Shown: positions 33,497 to 42,999, counted from the first letter of the stretch. The stretch: 64,000 bases of DNA from Algoriphagus ornithinivorans (GCF_900115305.1 NZ_FOVW01000006.1:186001-250000), one strand, 5' to 3'. Numbers and translations are program-made. The notes: generated from the letters alone by a model not told the origin.

Positions 33497-34108
33497 CTAT
33501 TCTTCGTCCTCCTCTGGTTCAATTCCCTGATCCCTTCTGGCATCTATCAATTCTCTTTTGAGCTTTCTCTCCCTTTCTACAGCCCTTCTTTTATGCGCCT
33601 CAAACTCTTTCTCAATATTAATAATCCTTTCTTCATTAGTCCTTAGGATGCTTTGATTTGAAAAAAAACGGAGGCTTATGTATCCTGCATAAATGATAAA
33701 TACAACTATAATCGCATAAAAAATAGGAAGGGGAATTGGTAGGTCCGAATCGCTGGATGATGCAAATACAGGCTTTTGTTCAGTTTGAGCCTCGTTAGAA
33801 GACTCTGTTTTTCCCAAATCCACCAAATACTGAAGGGAATCATTCTTTTTGGAAATCTGGGCCAATTCATCCTCAATAGATTTCAATTGGCTTTCAAGGG
33901 AGGATTTAAAATTGGCCAGGTCGCTATCTTTTACGACTGAGAATCCAACTGAATTGGATGCAGGCCTGATGATGGAGTCCAACTGGTCCATTTGGCTTTT
34001 CACCAAGCTTTGAGCTAATGTATAATTCGAGAATAAAAAAAGGATACCAATCAGCAATATATGCCGTCGAATGGTATCCTTTTCAAGTTTGAGGTCTTTA
34101 GAGTTCAT
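33497..34108 (-). CDS. Membrane protein with coiled-coil C-terminus
   Basis: A 203-residue protein with an N-terminal signal-like helix (HILLIGILFLFSNYTLAQ), an extracytoplasmic coiled-coil-like segment (SQLKSIEDELAQISKK), a membrane helix near 127-147 (LPIFYAIIVVFIIYAGY) and a highly charged cytoplasmic tail (EKEFEAHKRRAVERERKLKREL to EPEEDEE). Not recognised as a family. The predicted topology is membrane-anchored with coiled coils on both sides, suggesting it bridges other proteins. Confidence 0.6.
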   Translation of the reverse strand: MNSKDLKLEKDTIRRHILLIGILFLFSNYTLAQSLVKSQMDQLDSIIRPASNSVGFSVVKDSDLANFKSSLESQLKSIEDELAQISKKNDSLQYLVDLGKTESSNEAQTEQKPVFASSSDSDLPIPLPIFYAIIVVFIIYAGYISLRFFSNQSILRTNEERIINIEKEFEAHKRRAVERERKLKRELIDARRDQGIEPEEDEE

Positions 34109-34195
34109 TGGGGGTGGTGATTTAAACTCTCAAAAGTTACGGAAAGAAATATATAATATATATAAAAACCGAAAAAAGTATGATCCAAAGTATAC

Positions 34196-35443
34196 TTAAT
34201 GAGTTGGCATATAAGAATGTACAACAGCCTCAGAGGCGATTCTTCCCGAAGTCATAGCTGCATTTATTGAACCATTTAATAAGTAGTCACCTGCTAAAAA
34301 GACATGATCAGTAATCTTACATTCAGTAAATGGAATTGTATATTTCAAATCATCCAAGACTGGCAAAGCATAATTTATTTGATAAGTTTTTATCAACTTA
34401 AAATATTCTGACTTGATCCCAGAAACGGCCTCCAACTCACTTTGAACAGCTTTTACCAGCTCTTTTTCTTCTAAGTCAGATTCTAAAACAGTCACAGACA
34501 ATAATGATCTATCAGAACTACAGTATGCATCTGAAACATCATCCATAAACACAATATTATTCACATACTTCCCTTCATTTAATAAACCTATCATAGGTCT
34601 TGCCAAGAAAGATTTTTGTAGCGAGAAATACATATTTATCACTTTTCTAGGATCAGCAAACTGCCCCTGAAGCTGCTTCATCACTTTATCAGGTTGAACA
34701 GCTATGATGATTCTATCTGCTAATAAGGTTTCACCGTTTTCTAAATGGATTGCATTTCCCTGTACTTCCTTAACAGCAGTATTAAAATAGATTTGAGTTG
34801 TGCTTAGCTGTTTCCGCAAGAGTTTAGGTATTTCACCCATTCCTTTTTCAGGAACGGCAGCATGACCAAGGGAAAACATTTTAAACACGAACTCAAACAT
34901 TCTGGAGGAGGTATTTAATTGTTTTTCAAGAAAAACTCCACGGAAAAAAGGAATGAAGAAATTGGTAATTATTTGATCAGAAAACCCATAAGCTTTCAAA
35001 TACTGAAGGGTGGGTAAACTTGGAGTGTTAAAAATTTCCTCGTTGGTCTTTTTCTTCAATTCTTGAGTCAAAGCAAACATTTTCACTTTATCCAAAAAGG
35101 TCCCAACCTTAGAAAAAACCATCCCCATAATTTTCAATGGGTTTCTCATTGGGTCTGAAATGATATAGGACTCTTTCGAATTAAGAATTACTGCTCCTGG
35201 ATCAAAAGTCTTCAAATGAAGCGCTTGAAAATCCAGGTATTTCTTAGCCTCGGGATAAGCAGTATTCAATACCTGAAATCCATGGTCCAAGAGAAATCCA
35301 TCTACCACATCAGTTTTTACTCTACCTCCAACTTGATCGCTTGATTCCAATATTATAGGAAAAAATCCTTCTTTCTCTAATTCCAAAGCGGCAATCAATC
35401 CTGATATTCCTGCACCAATAATGTAAATTTTTTCCTCTTTCAT
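34196..35443 (-). CDS. FAD-dependent oxidoreductase (amine oxidase family)
   Basis: A 415-residue flavoprotein with an N-terminal FAD motif YIIGAGISGLIAALELEKEGF (residues 7-27) and RVKTDVVDGFLLDHGFQ, and the C-terminal FAD end FLAGDYLLNGSINAAMTSG. The arrangement is that of the amine oxidase/phytoene-desaturase superfamily, close in style to annotated protoporphyrinogen-oxidase-like proteins of Bacteroidetes. Substrate not determinable. It diverges from the serine hydrolase gene across a 178-base gap. Confidence 0.82.
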   Translation of the reverse strand: MKEEKIYIIGAGISGLIAALELEKEGFFPIILESSDQVGGRVKTDVVDGFLLDHGFQVLNTAYPEAKKYLDFQALHLKTFDPGAVILNSKESYIISDPMRNPLKIMGMVFSKVGTFLDKVKMFALTQELKKKTNEEIFNTPSLPTLQYLKAYGFSDQIITNFFIPFFRGVFLEKQLNTSSRMFEFVFKMFSLGHAAVPEKGMGEIPKLLRKQLSTTQIYFNTAVKEVQGNAIHLENGETLLADRIIIAVQPDKVMKQLQGQFADPRKVINMYFSLQKSFLARPMIGLLNEGKYVNNIVFMDDVSDAYCSSDRSLLSVTVLESDLEEKELVKAVQSELEAVSGIKSEYFKLIKTYQINYALPVLDDLKYTIPFTECKITDHVFLAGDYLLNGSINAAMTSGRIASEAVVHSYMPTH

Positions 35444-35621
35444 TTTTTTGCTGGGTAAAACAATGTGTATTCTAATCTACTTGCTTATAAAGTTCAGAAA
35501 TTTAACCAAGGAAAAAAGAAAGAGTTTGATATGATCTAATTTTGATACCATATTCCTCAAATACATCAACGGTGAGGCTTTACTTTCTTTTTTTGGTAAA
35601 ATCGCAATAAATCATCCAATC

Positions 35622-36839
35622 ATGACAAAATTCTACATTACTGCCCTGATCCTTTGTTTATTTTCAGAACTATCCATTGCCCAAGTTTATTTCCCAAATA
35701 AGGGCACATGGGAGCAAAAATCTCCTTCCGAATTGGGTATGAATTCGGACAAAATTGCTCAGGCAATTCAATTTGCCAAATCTCATGAAAGCGATGCAAA
35801 TCCAAATTTAAAAATAGCCCATTATGAATCTGGTTTTGGGCGCGAACCATTCGGCTATCCTGTGGGTCCAATGAAAACCAGAGGTCCTGCTACAGGTCTC
35901 ATTATTTACAAAGGATATGTAGTCGGTCAATGGGGTGAACCTAATAGAGTCGACTTGACATTTTCGGTCGCCAAAAGCTTTTTATCTACCACCGCTGGAT
36001 TAGCTGTCCAAGAAGGCTTAATCGCAGACGAAAATGATCTGGTCTATCCTTACATGGCCCCGATTTACCCCTATGAACCCGCGAAATTGATGGTTAATAA
36101 GTCTGATCATTTTTTTGAAGAGGATGTGTTTGAGCTTTTTGACACGGAACATAACCGAACCATTACTTGGGATCATTTATTGAGACAAACTTCAGATTGG
36201 GAAGGAAGCTTATGGGGTAAGCCGGATTGGGCAGATAGACCTAGTGAAGGAGTAGCCAAAAAAAGAGCAAGGCCGCAAAATGCACCTGGATCTGTGTATG
36301 AATACAATGACACAAGAGTAAATGTATTGGCATTGGCACTTTTGAATATTTGGAGAAAGCCACTGCCAACTGTCTTGAAAGAAAAAATCATGGATCCGAT
36401 AGGCGCTAGTGATACTTGGCGCTGGACGGGCTATGAAAACTCATTTGTAATCATTGATGGTCAGATTATTCAATCAGTCAGTGGAGGTTCTCATTGGGGA
36501 GGAGGAATGATGCTTTCCGCTTGGGATCAGGCAAGGTTTGGCTATTTAACTCTTAGAAATGGTTCTTGGAATGGAAAACAATTGATAGCTCCTGAATGGA
36601 TCAAAAAATCAAAAACCCCTACTCCGGCCAATCCTTCCTATGGTTTCATGAATTACTTTTTGAACGAAACCTTGAAACAAGTTCCTGCAGCTCCAAAATC
36701 TGCCTTTTTACATATTGGAGCAGGAACCAACATGATCTATGTGGACCCTGAAAATGATCTACTCATCGTTGCCAGATGGATACCTAATGAAGACAAGGCG
36801 GAGCTGGTTAAAATGGTGTTGGAAAGCTTAGGTAAATAA
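35622..36839 (+). CDS. Exported serine hydrolase, beta-lactamase/DD-peptidase fold
   Basis: A 405-residue exported protein with a signal peptide ending in SIAQ. The class C serine signature SVAK is at residues 115-118 (S115 nucleophile, K118 base), followed by the YEYN motif (YxN) near residue 225. The HIGAGTNMIYVD stretch occupies the region of the third motif. It belongs to the class C beta-lactamase/esterase family; actual hydrolase specificity unknown, and a resistance role should not be assumed. A hairpin follows the stop. Confidence 0.85.
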   Translation: MTKFYITALILCLFSELSIAQVYFPNKGTWEQKSPSELGMNSDKIAQAIQFAKSHESDANPNLKIAHYESGFGREPFGYPVGPMKTRGPATGLIIYKGYVVGQWGEPNRVDLTFSVAKSFLSTTAGLAVQEGLIADENDLVYPYMAPIYPYEPAKLMVNKSDHFFEEDVFELFDTEHNRTITWDHLLRQTSDWEGSLWGKPDWADRPSEGVAKKRARPQNAPGSVYEYNDTRVNVLALALLNIWRKPLPTVLKEKIMDPIGASDTWRWTGYENSFVIIDGQIIQSVSGGSHWGGGMMLSAWDQARFGYLTLRNGSWNGKQLIAPEWIKKSKTPTPANPSYGFMNYFLNETLKQVPAAPKSAFLHIGAGTNMIYVDPENDLLIVARWIPNEDKAELVKMVLESLGK

Positions 36840-36845
36840 AAAACA

Positions 36846-36868
36846 AGCCCCGGTTTTCGGCCGGGGCT
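36846..36868 (+). terminator. Hairpin after the serine hydrolase gene
   Basis: AGCCCCGG and CCGGGGCT with a 7-base loop form a strong GC stem 7 bases past the stop. There is no clear T run on the + strand, so the terminator call is tentative. Confidence 0.5.
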
Positions 36869-37182
36869 CTTGGTGATAAACAAAAATCACTATTCCTTTT
36901 TCAGGGAAGGAGCCCTATTTGGTTTGTACTCTTAATCAACTAACCCTATGAGATCTTATCTTTACGATAAATAGAATACAGTAAACGAAATAATATTTTG
37001 CCTCTGGAAAATATTTACTCGTCTTGCATACAAAATTACGATGGGTTTTTATAATTTGATTAAGCAGAAATAATTATTTGATCCAAATCAAAGGAAGAAA
37101 CTCTCAAAATTTAATCAGAACATTAAATCAGGATTAACTTCATTTCATTTTCTAAAATTCTACTAGTTCCAATTCATCAGAT
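36869..37182. other. Intergenic region before the DJ-1/PfpI gene
   Basis: Together with the hairpin this is a 343-base gene-free stretch. It is AT-rich, has no ORF longer than about ten codons, and its only recognisable site is the FNR-type box at 37078-37091. No convincing TTTG/TAnnTTTG promoter was found. Confidence 0.6.
37078..37091. promoter_or_regulatory. FNR/CRP-family binding site
   Basis: TTGAT-CCAA-ATCAA is an exact match to the FNR consensus TTGAT-N4-ATCAA. It lies 91 bases before the ATG of the DJ-1/PfpI gene, a suitable distance for an activator site. One box in 64 kb can arise by chance, so its function is unproven. Confidence 0.5.
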
Positions 37183-37779
37183 ATGGCCCAATCAGGACAA
37201 AAATTAAGCTTAGGTGTTTACATCTTTCCGGATGTAGAAGTTCTTGATTTCGCAGGACCATTTGAAGTTTTTTCAGTAGCGAGTGAAATTATCGGTAAAG
37301 AAAAACTCGAGGTATTTACTATAGGAGATTCCTTAAACAGCCTTACAACCATTGGCAATCTGACAGTGAATCCAGCTAAATCAATTGATTCAGTTGAACA
37401 ATTAGATTTTTTAGTAATCCCAGGTGGAGACGGAAGCAAAAGGGTGATCGAAAATCAAGATTCACTAAACCAGCTAAATAGACTTATCCAGTCTTCAAGG
37501 TGGACTATGACTGTTTGTTCTGGTGCGAGGATTCCTGCCAAACTTGGCTTACTGAATCAACAGCAATTCTGTACACATCATGAGGTTTATGATGATATTT
37601 TAAAAATAAGCCCTACCTCTATTCCTATTCGAAAAAGCAGATTTGTTCAATCAGGGGATCGGCTTTTTACAGCGGCTGGAATTTCTGCAGGGATTGATTT
37701 GGCCTTGCATTTGGTAAGTCAAACTTTTGGGAACGAGGTTTTCCAAAAAACTAAAAACTATATGGAATACGAAAAATAA
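37183..37779 (+). CDS. DJ-1/PfpI family protein
   Basis: A 198-residue protein of the DJ-1/PfpI superfamily, N-terminal LGVYIFPDVEVLDFAGPFEVF as in isonitrile hydratase-type and AraC-GATase proteins. The nucleophile elbow has Cys112 in TVCSGARI, with AAGISAGIDLAL near the C-terminus. The stand-alone form is likely a small-molecule hydratase or chaperone. It is separated by 6 bases from the monooxygenase gene, so the two are co-transcribed, and an FNR-type box lies upstream. Confidence 0.87.
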   Translation: MAQSGQKLSLGVYIFPDVEVLDFAGPFEVFSVASEIIGKEKLEVFTIGDSLNSLTTIGNLTVNPAKSIDSVEQLDFLVIPGGDGSKRVIENQDSLNQLNRLIQSSRWTMTVCSGARIPAKLGLLNQQQFCTHHEVYDDILKISPTSIPIRKSRFVQSGDRLFTAAGISAGIDLALHLVSQTFGNEVFQKTKNYMEYEK

Positions 37780-37785
37780 ATACAG

Positions 37786-38103
37786 ATGCTAGCTCAGACA
37801 CCAGCTCCCCCCTATTACGCAGTGATTTTTTCTTCGGTTTTAAGCGAAGAAACAACTGGCTATACAGAAATGTCAAAATTGATGGTAAACTTAGCCAGTC
37901 AGCAAGCAGGATATCTTGGGCACGAAAGCGCAAGAAATGAAGTAGGGATCACGGTTAGTTATTGGAAGGATTTGGAATCCATCAAAATCTGGAAGCAGAA
38001 TCTAGATCACCAAGAGGCCCAAACTTTAGGCAAACTCAAATGGTATCAATGCTATAAAACAAGAATTTGTAAGGTTGAGAGAGATTATGGTTTTGAAATT
38101 TAA
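37786..38103 (+). CDS. Antibiotic biosynthesis monooxygenase (ABM) domain protein
   Basis: A 105-residue single-domain protein: YYAVIFSSVL, QQAGYLGHESARNEVGITVSYWKDLESIKIWK and LGKLKWYQCYKTRICKVERDY are the conserved stretches of the ABM fold (PF03992). Members include heme-degrading and quinol monooxygenases; I cannot choose. Co-directional with the DJ-1/PfpI gene 6 bases upstream. The stop overlaps the stop of the next outer-membrane gene by four bases. Confidence 0.85.
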   Translation: MLAQTPAPPYYAVIFSSVLSEETTGYTEMSKLMVNLASQQAGYLGHESARNEVGITVSYWKDLESIKIWKQNLDHQEAQTLGKLKWYQCYKTRICKVERDYGFEI

Positions 38104-38603
38104 AAAGCATAACCAAAACTGAAACCAGCATAAAAGGGCCAGAAAAACCCTGATCCAAACATTGGCGTGACAGAGGCCCTGAACAAAAATCCTCCATCTT
38201 GAGGTTCACTTCTATAGCCTAGAATCAAATTCCCCACAAATCCATCTCCTGTCGTTCTGCTATCTCCTGAGAAAAAGGTATTTGATCTATCGGCTCCCGC
38301 CAAGTAAGTCCCACCTAAACCCATTTCAAAGTATTTTCCATTCTTCCCAAGCAGGTAATTTAATCCTAAGGGAAAAGTTGCCACAGAGGTGCCATCTACT
38401 CCAATGTAGGAAAGACCCGCTTTGAAGCCCAATCCATCAAATCGCTTTTCAAATCTTTGATCGTAATTGATAGAATAGGTAAGGCCACTACCAAAAAGCT
38501 CAAAATAAACTCCTCTACCTTGCTCTCTCTCTGTTTGTTGGGCGTAGGAAGCAGAATGTCCAATCAGAGAAAGAAATAAAAATACTACTACAAATTTTTT
38601 CAT
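38100..38603 (-). CDS. Outer-membrane beta-barrel protein, paralogue 1
   Basis: A 167-residue exported protein with a signal peptide ending in SASYAQ. The mature part alternates short strands (GVYFELFGSGLTYSINYDQRF, LGLNYLLGK, EMGLGGTYL) and ends in FSFGYAF, an aromatic outer-membrane end. It is a short barrel, likely eight strands. Similar to the adjacent gene 38610-39173, which looks like its duplicate. Confidence 0.7.
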   Translation of the reverse strand: MKKFVVVFLFLSLIGHSASYAQQTEREQGRGVYFELFGSGLTYSINYDQRFEKRFDGLGFKAGLSYIGVDGTSVATFPLGLNYLLGKNGKYFEMGLGGTYLAGADRSNTFFSGDSRTTGDGFVGNLILGYRSEPQDGGFLFRASVTPMFGSGFFWPFYAGFSFGYAF

Positions 38604-38609
38604 AATCTT

Positions 38610-39173
38610 TTAAAATGAATAACCAATCCCTATTCCTGCAAAGAGTGGCCAAAAACCATTGTTGTTAAATATTGGGTTGATATTGACCTTCCAAGTAAAA
38701 CCTCCATCCACAGGGACTTTTCTATAACCAAAATTCATCGTTCCCATTACACTAGGAGAACCGTCCACTTCTAAAATGAAGCTGTAATAATTAGAAGAGG
38801 TTTGTCTGCATATATAATCTCCGTTCTGATTGAAAAAACCATCGATACAATAGGTATTGTCATAGGTATCAAAGGCAAAAAAAGTGGCGCCAAATCCTAA
38901 CTCAAAATAATGTGGACCCTTCCCATATAGCTTATTTACCATCACTGGTATGGAAAAAAATGAATCGTTATCAGAAACTGTATAACCTCCCATCCCAACT
39001 CTCATACCCCAGGAATCCATTCTTTCTTTATCAAATCGAAAATCATAATTGAAGCTATATGGAAGTCCCGGCCCACCGATTTCGAGATAAACAGAACGGG
39101 AAGGAACAGGTTCCTGTGCGTTGACAAAATTGAATACTAGGAGGAACAGGAAAAATAAAAGGGCTCTTTTCAT
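38610..39173 (-). CDS. Outer-membrane beta-barrel protein, paralogue 2
   Basis: A 187-residue exported protein starting at the ATG at 39173 (an earlier in-frame start at 39200 is not needed); the signal peptide ends in FVNAQ. The first mature strands, YLEIGGPGLPYSFNYDFRF, and the end, FAGIGIGYSF, match the 38100-38603 protein, so the two are tandem duplicates. An extra ~20-residue Cys-containing loop (YCIDGFFNQNGDYICRQ) may form a disulfide. Function unknown. Confidence 0.7.
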   Translation of the reverse strand: MKRALLFFLFLLVFNFVNAQEPVPSRSVYLEIGGPGLPYSFNYDFRFDKERMDSWGMRVGMGGYTVSDNDSFFSIPVMVNKLYGKGPHYFELGFGATFFAFDTYDNTYCIDGFFNQNGDYICRQTSSNYYSFILEVDGSPSVMGTMNFGYRKVPVDGGFTWKVNINPIFNNNGFWPLFAGIGIGYSF

Positions 39174-39417
39174 GATTGTACTTTTTTGCTTATACGGCAA
39201 TATTAGTAAATCGATACATCAAAATTTCCAGAAATTTAATTTCTGTTACTTCAGCAAAAGAGTGTTTTTATCCAGACTTCTTTCTGAGTATATTTATTTC
39301 ATGTTTTATAAAACTCATTTTCAGATATTTAAGTATATATAATGAATGCTTCAATCTAGGATTCTGACATTCAATTAAAAATGATTTATTTTCTTTAAAA
39401 GCATCTTATCACTTGCT

Positions 39418-40017
39418 ATGAAAACACTATTTACCTCAAAATCTATCAATAGCACTTTGATTCTGTGTTTTGGATACTTAGCTTTTTTGGTGGGGTCTTC
39501 CTGTGTTCAAGAGCAATTACCTGATTTATACGAATCTTGTCCACCACCGCGGGCAGCTAATGCAATAGATCTCAAAGTGCTGTACCTGCCCTATATAAAT
39601 AATACTTACTCTAAATCAACAGATACCGTTGATTCAAAAGACTTCCAAGTGGTACTGGAATTAGAACCTGAATTATTATCCGAGAACTCTACAGGTAGTT
39701 CTCAGCTTGGAAGAGCCTTTGCCTTAAGTTGCTTGCCGATCTATGATTTTAGAAATATCTCCAACATCGCTATCACCCTGACAGAGTCCTATGGCGAACT
39801 TCAGGCTGGTTCAGATATTTCTTATCTATTTGAAAATTTCGAAGGTATTCGATTGTCGGAGATCAGAGATTTTAGAAAATTCGACAGGTTGATTGGGCTT
39901 AGTTTTAAGGGTAACATCTCCAATAACTCACAACTGAAAACAAGGACTTTTTTATTTCTGAAAAATGGTAACCAAATCGTCGTAAATTCGAGCTCTCCAA
40001 TTTTGAAACTGAACTAG
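39418..40017 (+). CDS. Lipoprotein of unknown function
   Basis: A 199-residue protein with a lipobox GSSC (Cys29) after a hydrophobic stretch, then VQEQLPDLYESC and a beta-rich region (LFENFEGIRLSEIRDF, IGLSFKGNISN). The second Cys near CPPPRA may form a disulfide. No family recognised. The alpha/beta hydrolase begins four bases later, so both are likely in one transcript. Confidence 0.65.
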   Translation: MKTLFTSKSINSTLILCFGYLAFLVGSSCVQEQLPDLYESCPPPRAANAIDLKVLYLPYINNTYSKSTDTVDSKDFQVVLELEPELLSENSTGSSQLGRAFALSCLPIYDFRNISNIAITLTESYGELQAGSDISYLFENFEGIRLSEIRDFRKFDRLIGLSFKGNISNNSQLKTRTFLFLKNGNQIVVNSSSPILKLN

Positions 40018-40021
40018 AGAT

Positions 40022-41083
40022 ATGCTTCGTAAAATATTCCTTGGGCTTTTTGCCACTGCAATGGTTATTGCCATAGTCTATATGTTGGGCCCTAAAGTGG
40101 AAGAGCAGGAATTACTAATCCAATTCTCTGAAGTTCCTACTCGAGTCAATGAGCTTTCTGAATATATCCAACAAAGAGAGGATACTGTAAAAGGATTGAA
40201 AGCCGGAAATGAGGCATACATCATTTGGGCTGACAGCGCCAATAAAAGAAAAACACCCTACTCTATCGTGTATATTCACGGGTTTGGAGCCAGTCCTATG
40301 GAAGGTGATCCTGTGCATAGATTTTTAGCAGACCATTTTGGGGCCAACCTTTTTGTAACCCGATTACCTGAGCATGGAATCAGACGAGAGAACGGTATGG
40401 AGTACTTAAGTGCTCAAAAACTGGCTGATGCTGCAGGTGAAGCTTATCAAATCGGAAAAAGCTTGGGAGATGAAGTAATTGTAATTGGCACTTCTATGGG
40501 AGGAGCATTGACGCTACTCCTAGCTAGTCAGCAAGAAGATATTAAAGCAATCATGCTTTACTCCCCAGCTGTAAGGGATAACGGCGGTAGGCTAGAGCCT
40601 CTTTTCAAGCCTTGGTCAAAGTTTCTAATGGAAAAAACCATGATGGAAAACAGTGTTATTCATCAGGAAAGAAAAGGTGATAAAGCTGCTTTTTGGTCTG
40701 AAGATTACCATATCCACGCTTATGAAAGTTTAGCTGTATTATTATACAGCATGATGAATGAAAACACGTTCAAAAAAATCAAGCAACCTTTATTTTTAGG
40801 CTATTATTATAAAAGTGCAGAAGAGCAGGATTTTGTGGTGTCTGTTCCAAAAATGCTCGAGATGTATCAACAGGTATCCACTCCAGAGTCCCTAAAGAGA
40901 GAAGTAGCATTCCCTCAAGCAGGAGACCATGTAATAGCCAGCTCCATTACTTCCAAAGATTGGGAAGGAGTCCTATTTGAAAGCATTGATTTTTTGGAAA
41001 ACGTGGTTAAAATACCTTCACGTCCAGAATATGCGGAATTGGTCAATCAAATGCAGCAAGTTCAAGTTGTGAAAGAAAAATAG
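40022..41083 (+). CDS. Alpha/beta hydrolase
   Basis: A 353-residue hydrolase with an N-terminal membrane-like helix (residues ~7-21, LGLFATAMVIAIVYML), the oxyanion motif YIHGFGASP, and the nucleophile elbow GTSMGG with Ser158. It resembles lysophospholipase/acylglycerol lipase type hydrolases, but the substrate is unknown. Its membrane anchor and close upstream lipoprotein gene suggest a surface- or periplasm-facing role. Confidence 0.83.
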   Translation: MLRKIFLGLFATAMVIAIVYMLGPKVEEQELLIQFSEVPTRVNELSEYIQQREDTVKGLKAGNEAYIIWADSANKRKTPYSIVYIHGFGASPMEGDPVHRFLADHFGANLFVTRLPEHGIRRENGMEYLSAQKLADAAGEAYQIGKSLGDEVIVIGTSMGGALTLLLASQQEDIKAIMLYSPAVRDNGGRLEPLFKPWSKFLMEKTMMENSVIHQERKGDKAAFWSEDYHIHAYESLAVLLYSMMNENTFKKIKQPLFLGYYYKSAEEQDFVVSVPKMLEMYQQVSTPESLKREVAFPQAGDHVIASSITSKDWEGVLFESIDFLENVVKIPSRPEYAELVNQMQQVQVVKEK

Positions 41084-41085
41084 GG

Positions 41086-42999
41086 TTACTCCTCTTTCTT
41101 AGCCATTATTTTCTGGAATGGGATTGCAGGAAGCCCTTCTGAGTTGATTAAGTTCACTTCAGGGTTATCGGCCCAGGCATAGCGTATTTCCATAGGTTCT
41201 ATTCCACTTTCCAGTGGAATTTTCACTTGATTTTTCCCCTCAATTTGTCCCTTAACCTGATGCCACTTGCCATTTTGGTCTTTGATGATAAAACCTAATA
41301 CATCTCCATCTTTTACTAGAGTCAGGCCTTCACCGATAGACTCATAGGTCAAAGTTAAATGCGCTCCATCTTTGGATATGGATTTAATTTCAGGCCCTGA
41401 AGCAACCACTTGTTCATTGAAAACGATCTTTTTTGCTTGCAGCCAAAGCCTTTCCCCTACATCTTTTTTATTTCGGGGGTGAATATCATCTTCTTCTCCG
41501 ATATCAATTGTTACAGCCATTCCGGTTTTCGGAAGTTCTAAAGTTTTACGCTGAGCTTCCCGCAATGCTGCCCAGTTGCTTTCTGGTTGCATTTCCTTTC
41601 TTTCCATGAAATTCGCTAACTGAACAAAGAGAAATGGAAGCTCCTTAGAATTCCAAGCTGTTCTCCAACTTGAAATCAAAGTAGAAAACAGAACTTGGTA
41701 CTCTCCTGCTCTACCAGCATTACTTTCACCCTGGTACCAAATAATCCCTCTTAAAGTATAATTTACCAAGGGGTGAATCATGGCATTGTACATGGCTCCT
41801 GGCTTCCAGTTATACCACTTTACCTCTGGAAGTTTAGGTTCGACCACATTATTGGAATATGCCCATGTTCCTTCTAGGTTTATTTTTCTACCATCCTGAA
41901 GAAGATACATCATACCTTTTTCTCCAATTCTTGGTTGATTGTTCCAGGTATTGATGACTCTAATTGTAATCACGTTTTTTCCTGTAAATAAAAGGTCAGC
42001 CGGAACTTTAACATCTGGCATTACTGAGCCCCAGTCTTTATGATGAACCAGTTTGCCGTTGACGTAAATGAAAGCCATTTGATCAATTGCAGGTAAAATA
42101 AGTTCCAGATCAGAAACCTTAGTCAGATTGAATGATTTTCTCAACCATGCAATGTCTGAAAGAGGATTATCTGCTGGAAGGTTAATTCTCTTCCAGTTTG
42201 AATCGTTGTATGAAACAGATGATGCATCCTTTGCCGACGTAGAATCTGGATGATGAACCATCATATCCCTCATTTCTCTCCGATTTTCATTTGCCTGAAA
42301 TTCCCTCTCCCATTTCTCCTGATTTTCTTGCATATCCAATGCTTCCTCAGAAAAGGACATATTCTGCATTTCAGCCAAAATCTCTGCTTTAGTCCATCCT
42401 TCTGCAGGAGTTCCTCCCCAATTGGACTCTATAATTCCAACCGGAACTCCCATTTCCAGGTGATTTTTTTTCGCAAAAAACCAAGCTATGGCTGAAAAAT
42501 CCATCAAATTAGAACTATCAGCCTTTCGCCATTCAGCTGGTGGAATTGTTGATCTCGGAATAGCTGCGTAAGATTTTTCAACTTTAAAAAAACGAATCAA
42601 AGGAATTCCTCCTGATTCATATTCCTCTTTGGCACCTATCACCCCAGACTTTAAAGGCCACTCCATATTGGACTGTCCCCCGGCAAGCCAAACGTCCCCG
42701 AAATACACATCTTTGACTTGTTGCTGATTTACTTGCATGATGTGTGGACCTCCAGCTACATTGGCAGGTATACTCACTTTCCAGGTACTATCAGGCAATA
42801 CTTTTCCACTGGAAATTGACCCGGCAATACTTACTCGTACTTTTTCTCCTGGGATTCCTTTTCCCCAAATGGTAACCGGTTTGTCTCTTTGCAAAACCAT
42901 TCCATCGCTTAGAACAGAGGGAAGCGTTACTACAGATTCAAATTTATCTGTACAGGAAAACAGAAAGGTAATAAGAAGTAGTGCAAGTATATTTCTCAT
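41086..42999 (-). CDS. Sialate O-acetylesterase-like SGNH hydrolase lipoprotein
   Basis: A 637-residue lipoprotein: lipobox at Cys16 (TFLFSC) and an SGNH-type esterase with the nucleophile Ser110 in GGQSNMEWP. A jelly-roll-like insert (about residues 240-370, YVNGKLVHHKDWG) splits the hydrolase fold, as in bacterial sialate and xylan acetylesterases. Later motifs are WYQGESNAGRA and the catalytic DIHPRNK. The xylose operon ends 39 bases upstream, so action on acetylated xylan or sugars is more plausible than on sialic acid; that is inference. Confidence 0.85.
   Translation of the reverse strand: MRNILALLLITFLFSCTDKFESVVTLPSVLSDGMVLQRDKPVTIWGKGIPGEKVRVSIAGSISSGKVLPDSTWKVSIPANVAGGPHIMQVNQQQVKDVYFGDVWLAGGQSNMEWPLKSGVIGAKEEYESGGIPLIRFFKVEKSYAAIPRSTIPPAEWRKADSSNLMDFSAIAWFFAKKNHLEMGVPVGIIESNWGGTPAEGWTKAEILAEMQNMSFSEEALDMQENQEKWEREFQANENRREMRDMMVHHPDSTSAKDASSVSYNDSNWKRINLPADNPLSDIAWLRKSFNLTKVSDLELILPAIDQMAFIYVNGKLVHHKDWGSVMPDVKVPADLLFTGKNVITIRVINTWNNQPRIGEKGMMYLLQDGRKINLEGTWAYSNNVVEPKLPEVKWYNWKPGAMYNAMIHPLVNYTLRGIIWYQGESNAGRAGEYQVLFSTLISSWRTAWNSKELPFLFVQLANFMERKEMQPESNWAALREAQRKTLELPKTGMAVTIDIGEEDDIHPRNKKDVGERLWLQAKKIVFNEQVVASGPEIKSISKDGAHLTLTYESIGEGLTLVKDGDVLGFIIKDQNGKWHQVKGQIEGKNQVKIPLESGIEPMEIRYAWADNPEVNLINSEGLPAIPFQKIMAKKEE

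Noticed and set aside
35622..36839. The serine hydrolase as an antibiotic-resistance beta-lactamase
   Set aside because: The SxxK and YxN motifs only place it in the class C fold family, which has many esterases and peptidases; nothing nearby suggests resistance.
39121..39342. An open frame of 73 codons on the + strand over the intergenic gap and start of an outer-membrane gene
   Set aside because: It runs antisense to the start of the real gene 38610-39173, has a low-complexity Phe/Lys/Ile composition of AT-rich non-coding sequence, and has no recognisable protein pattern.
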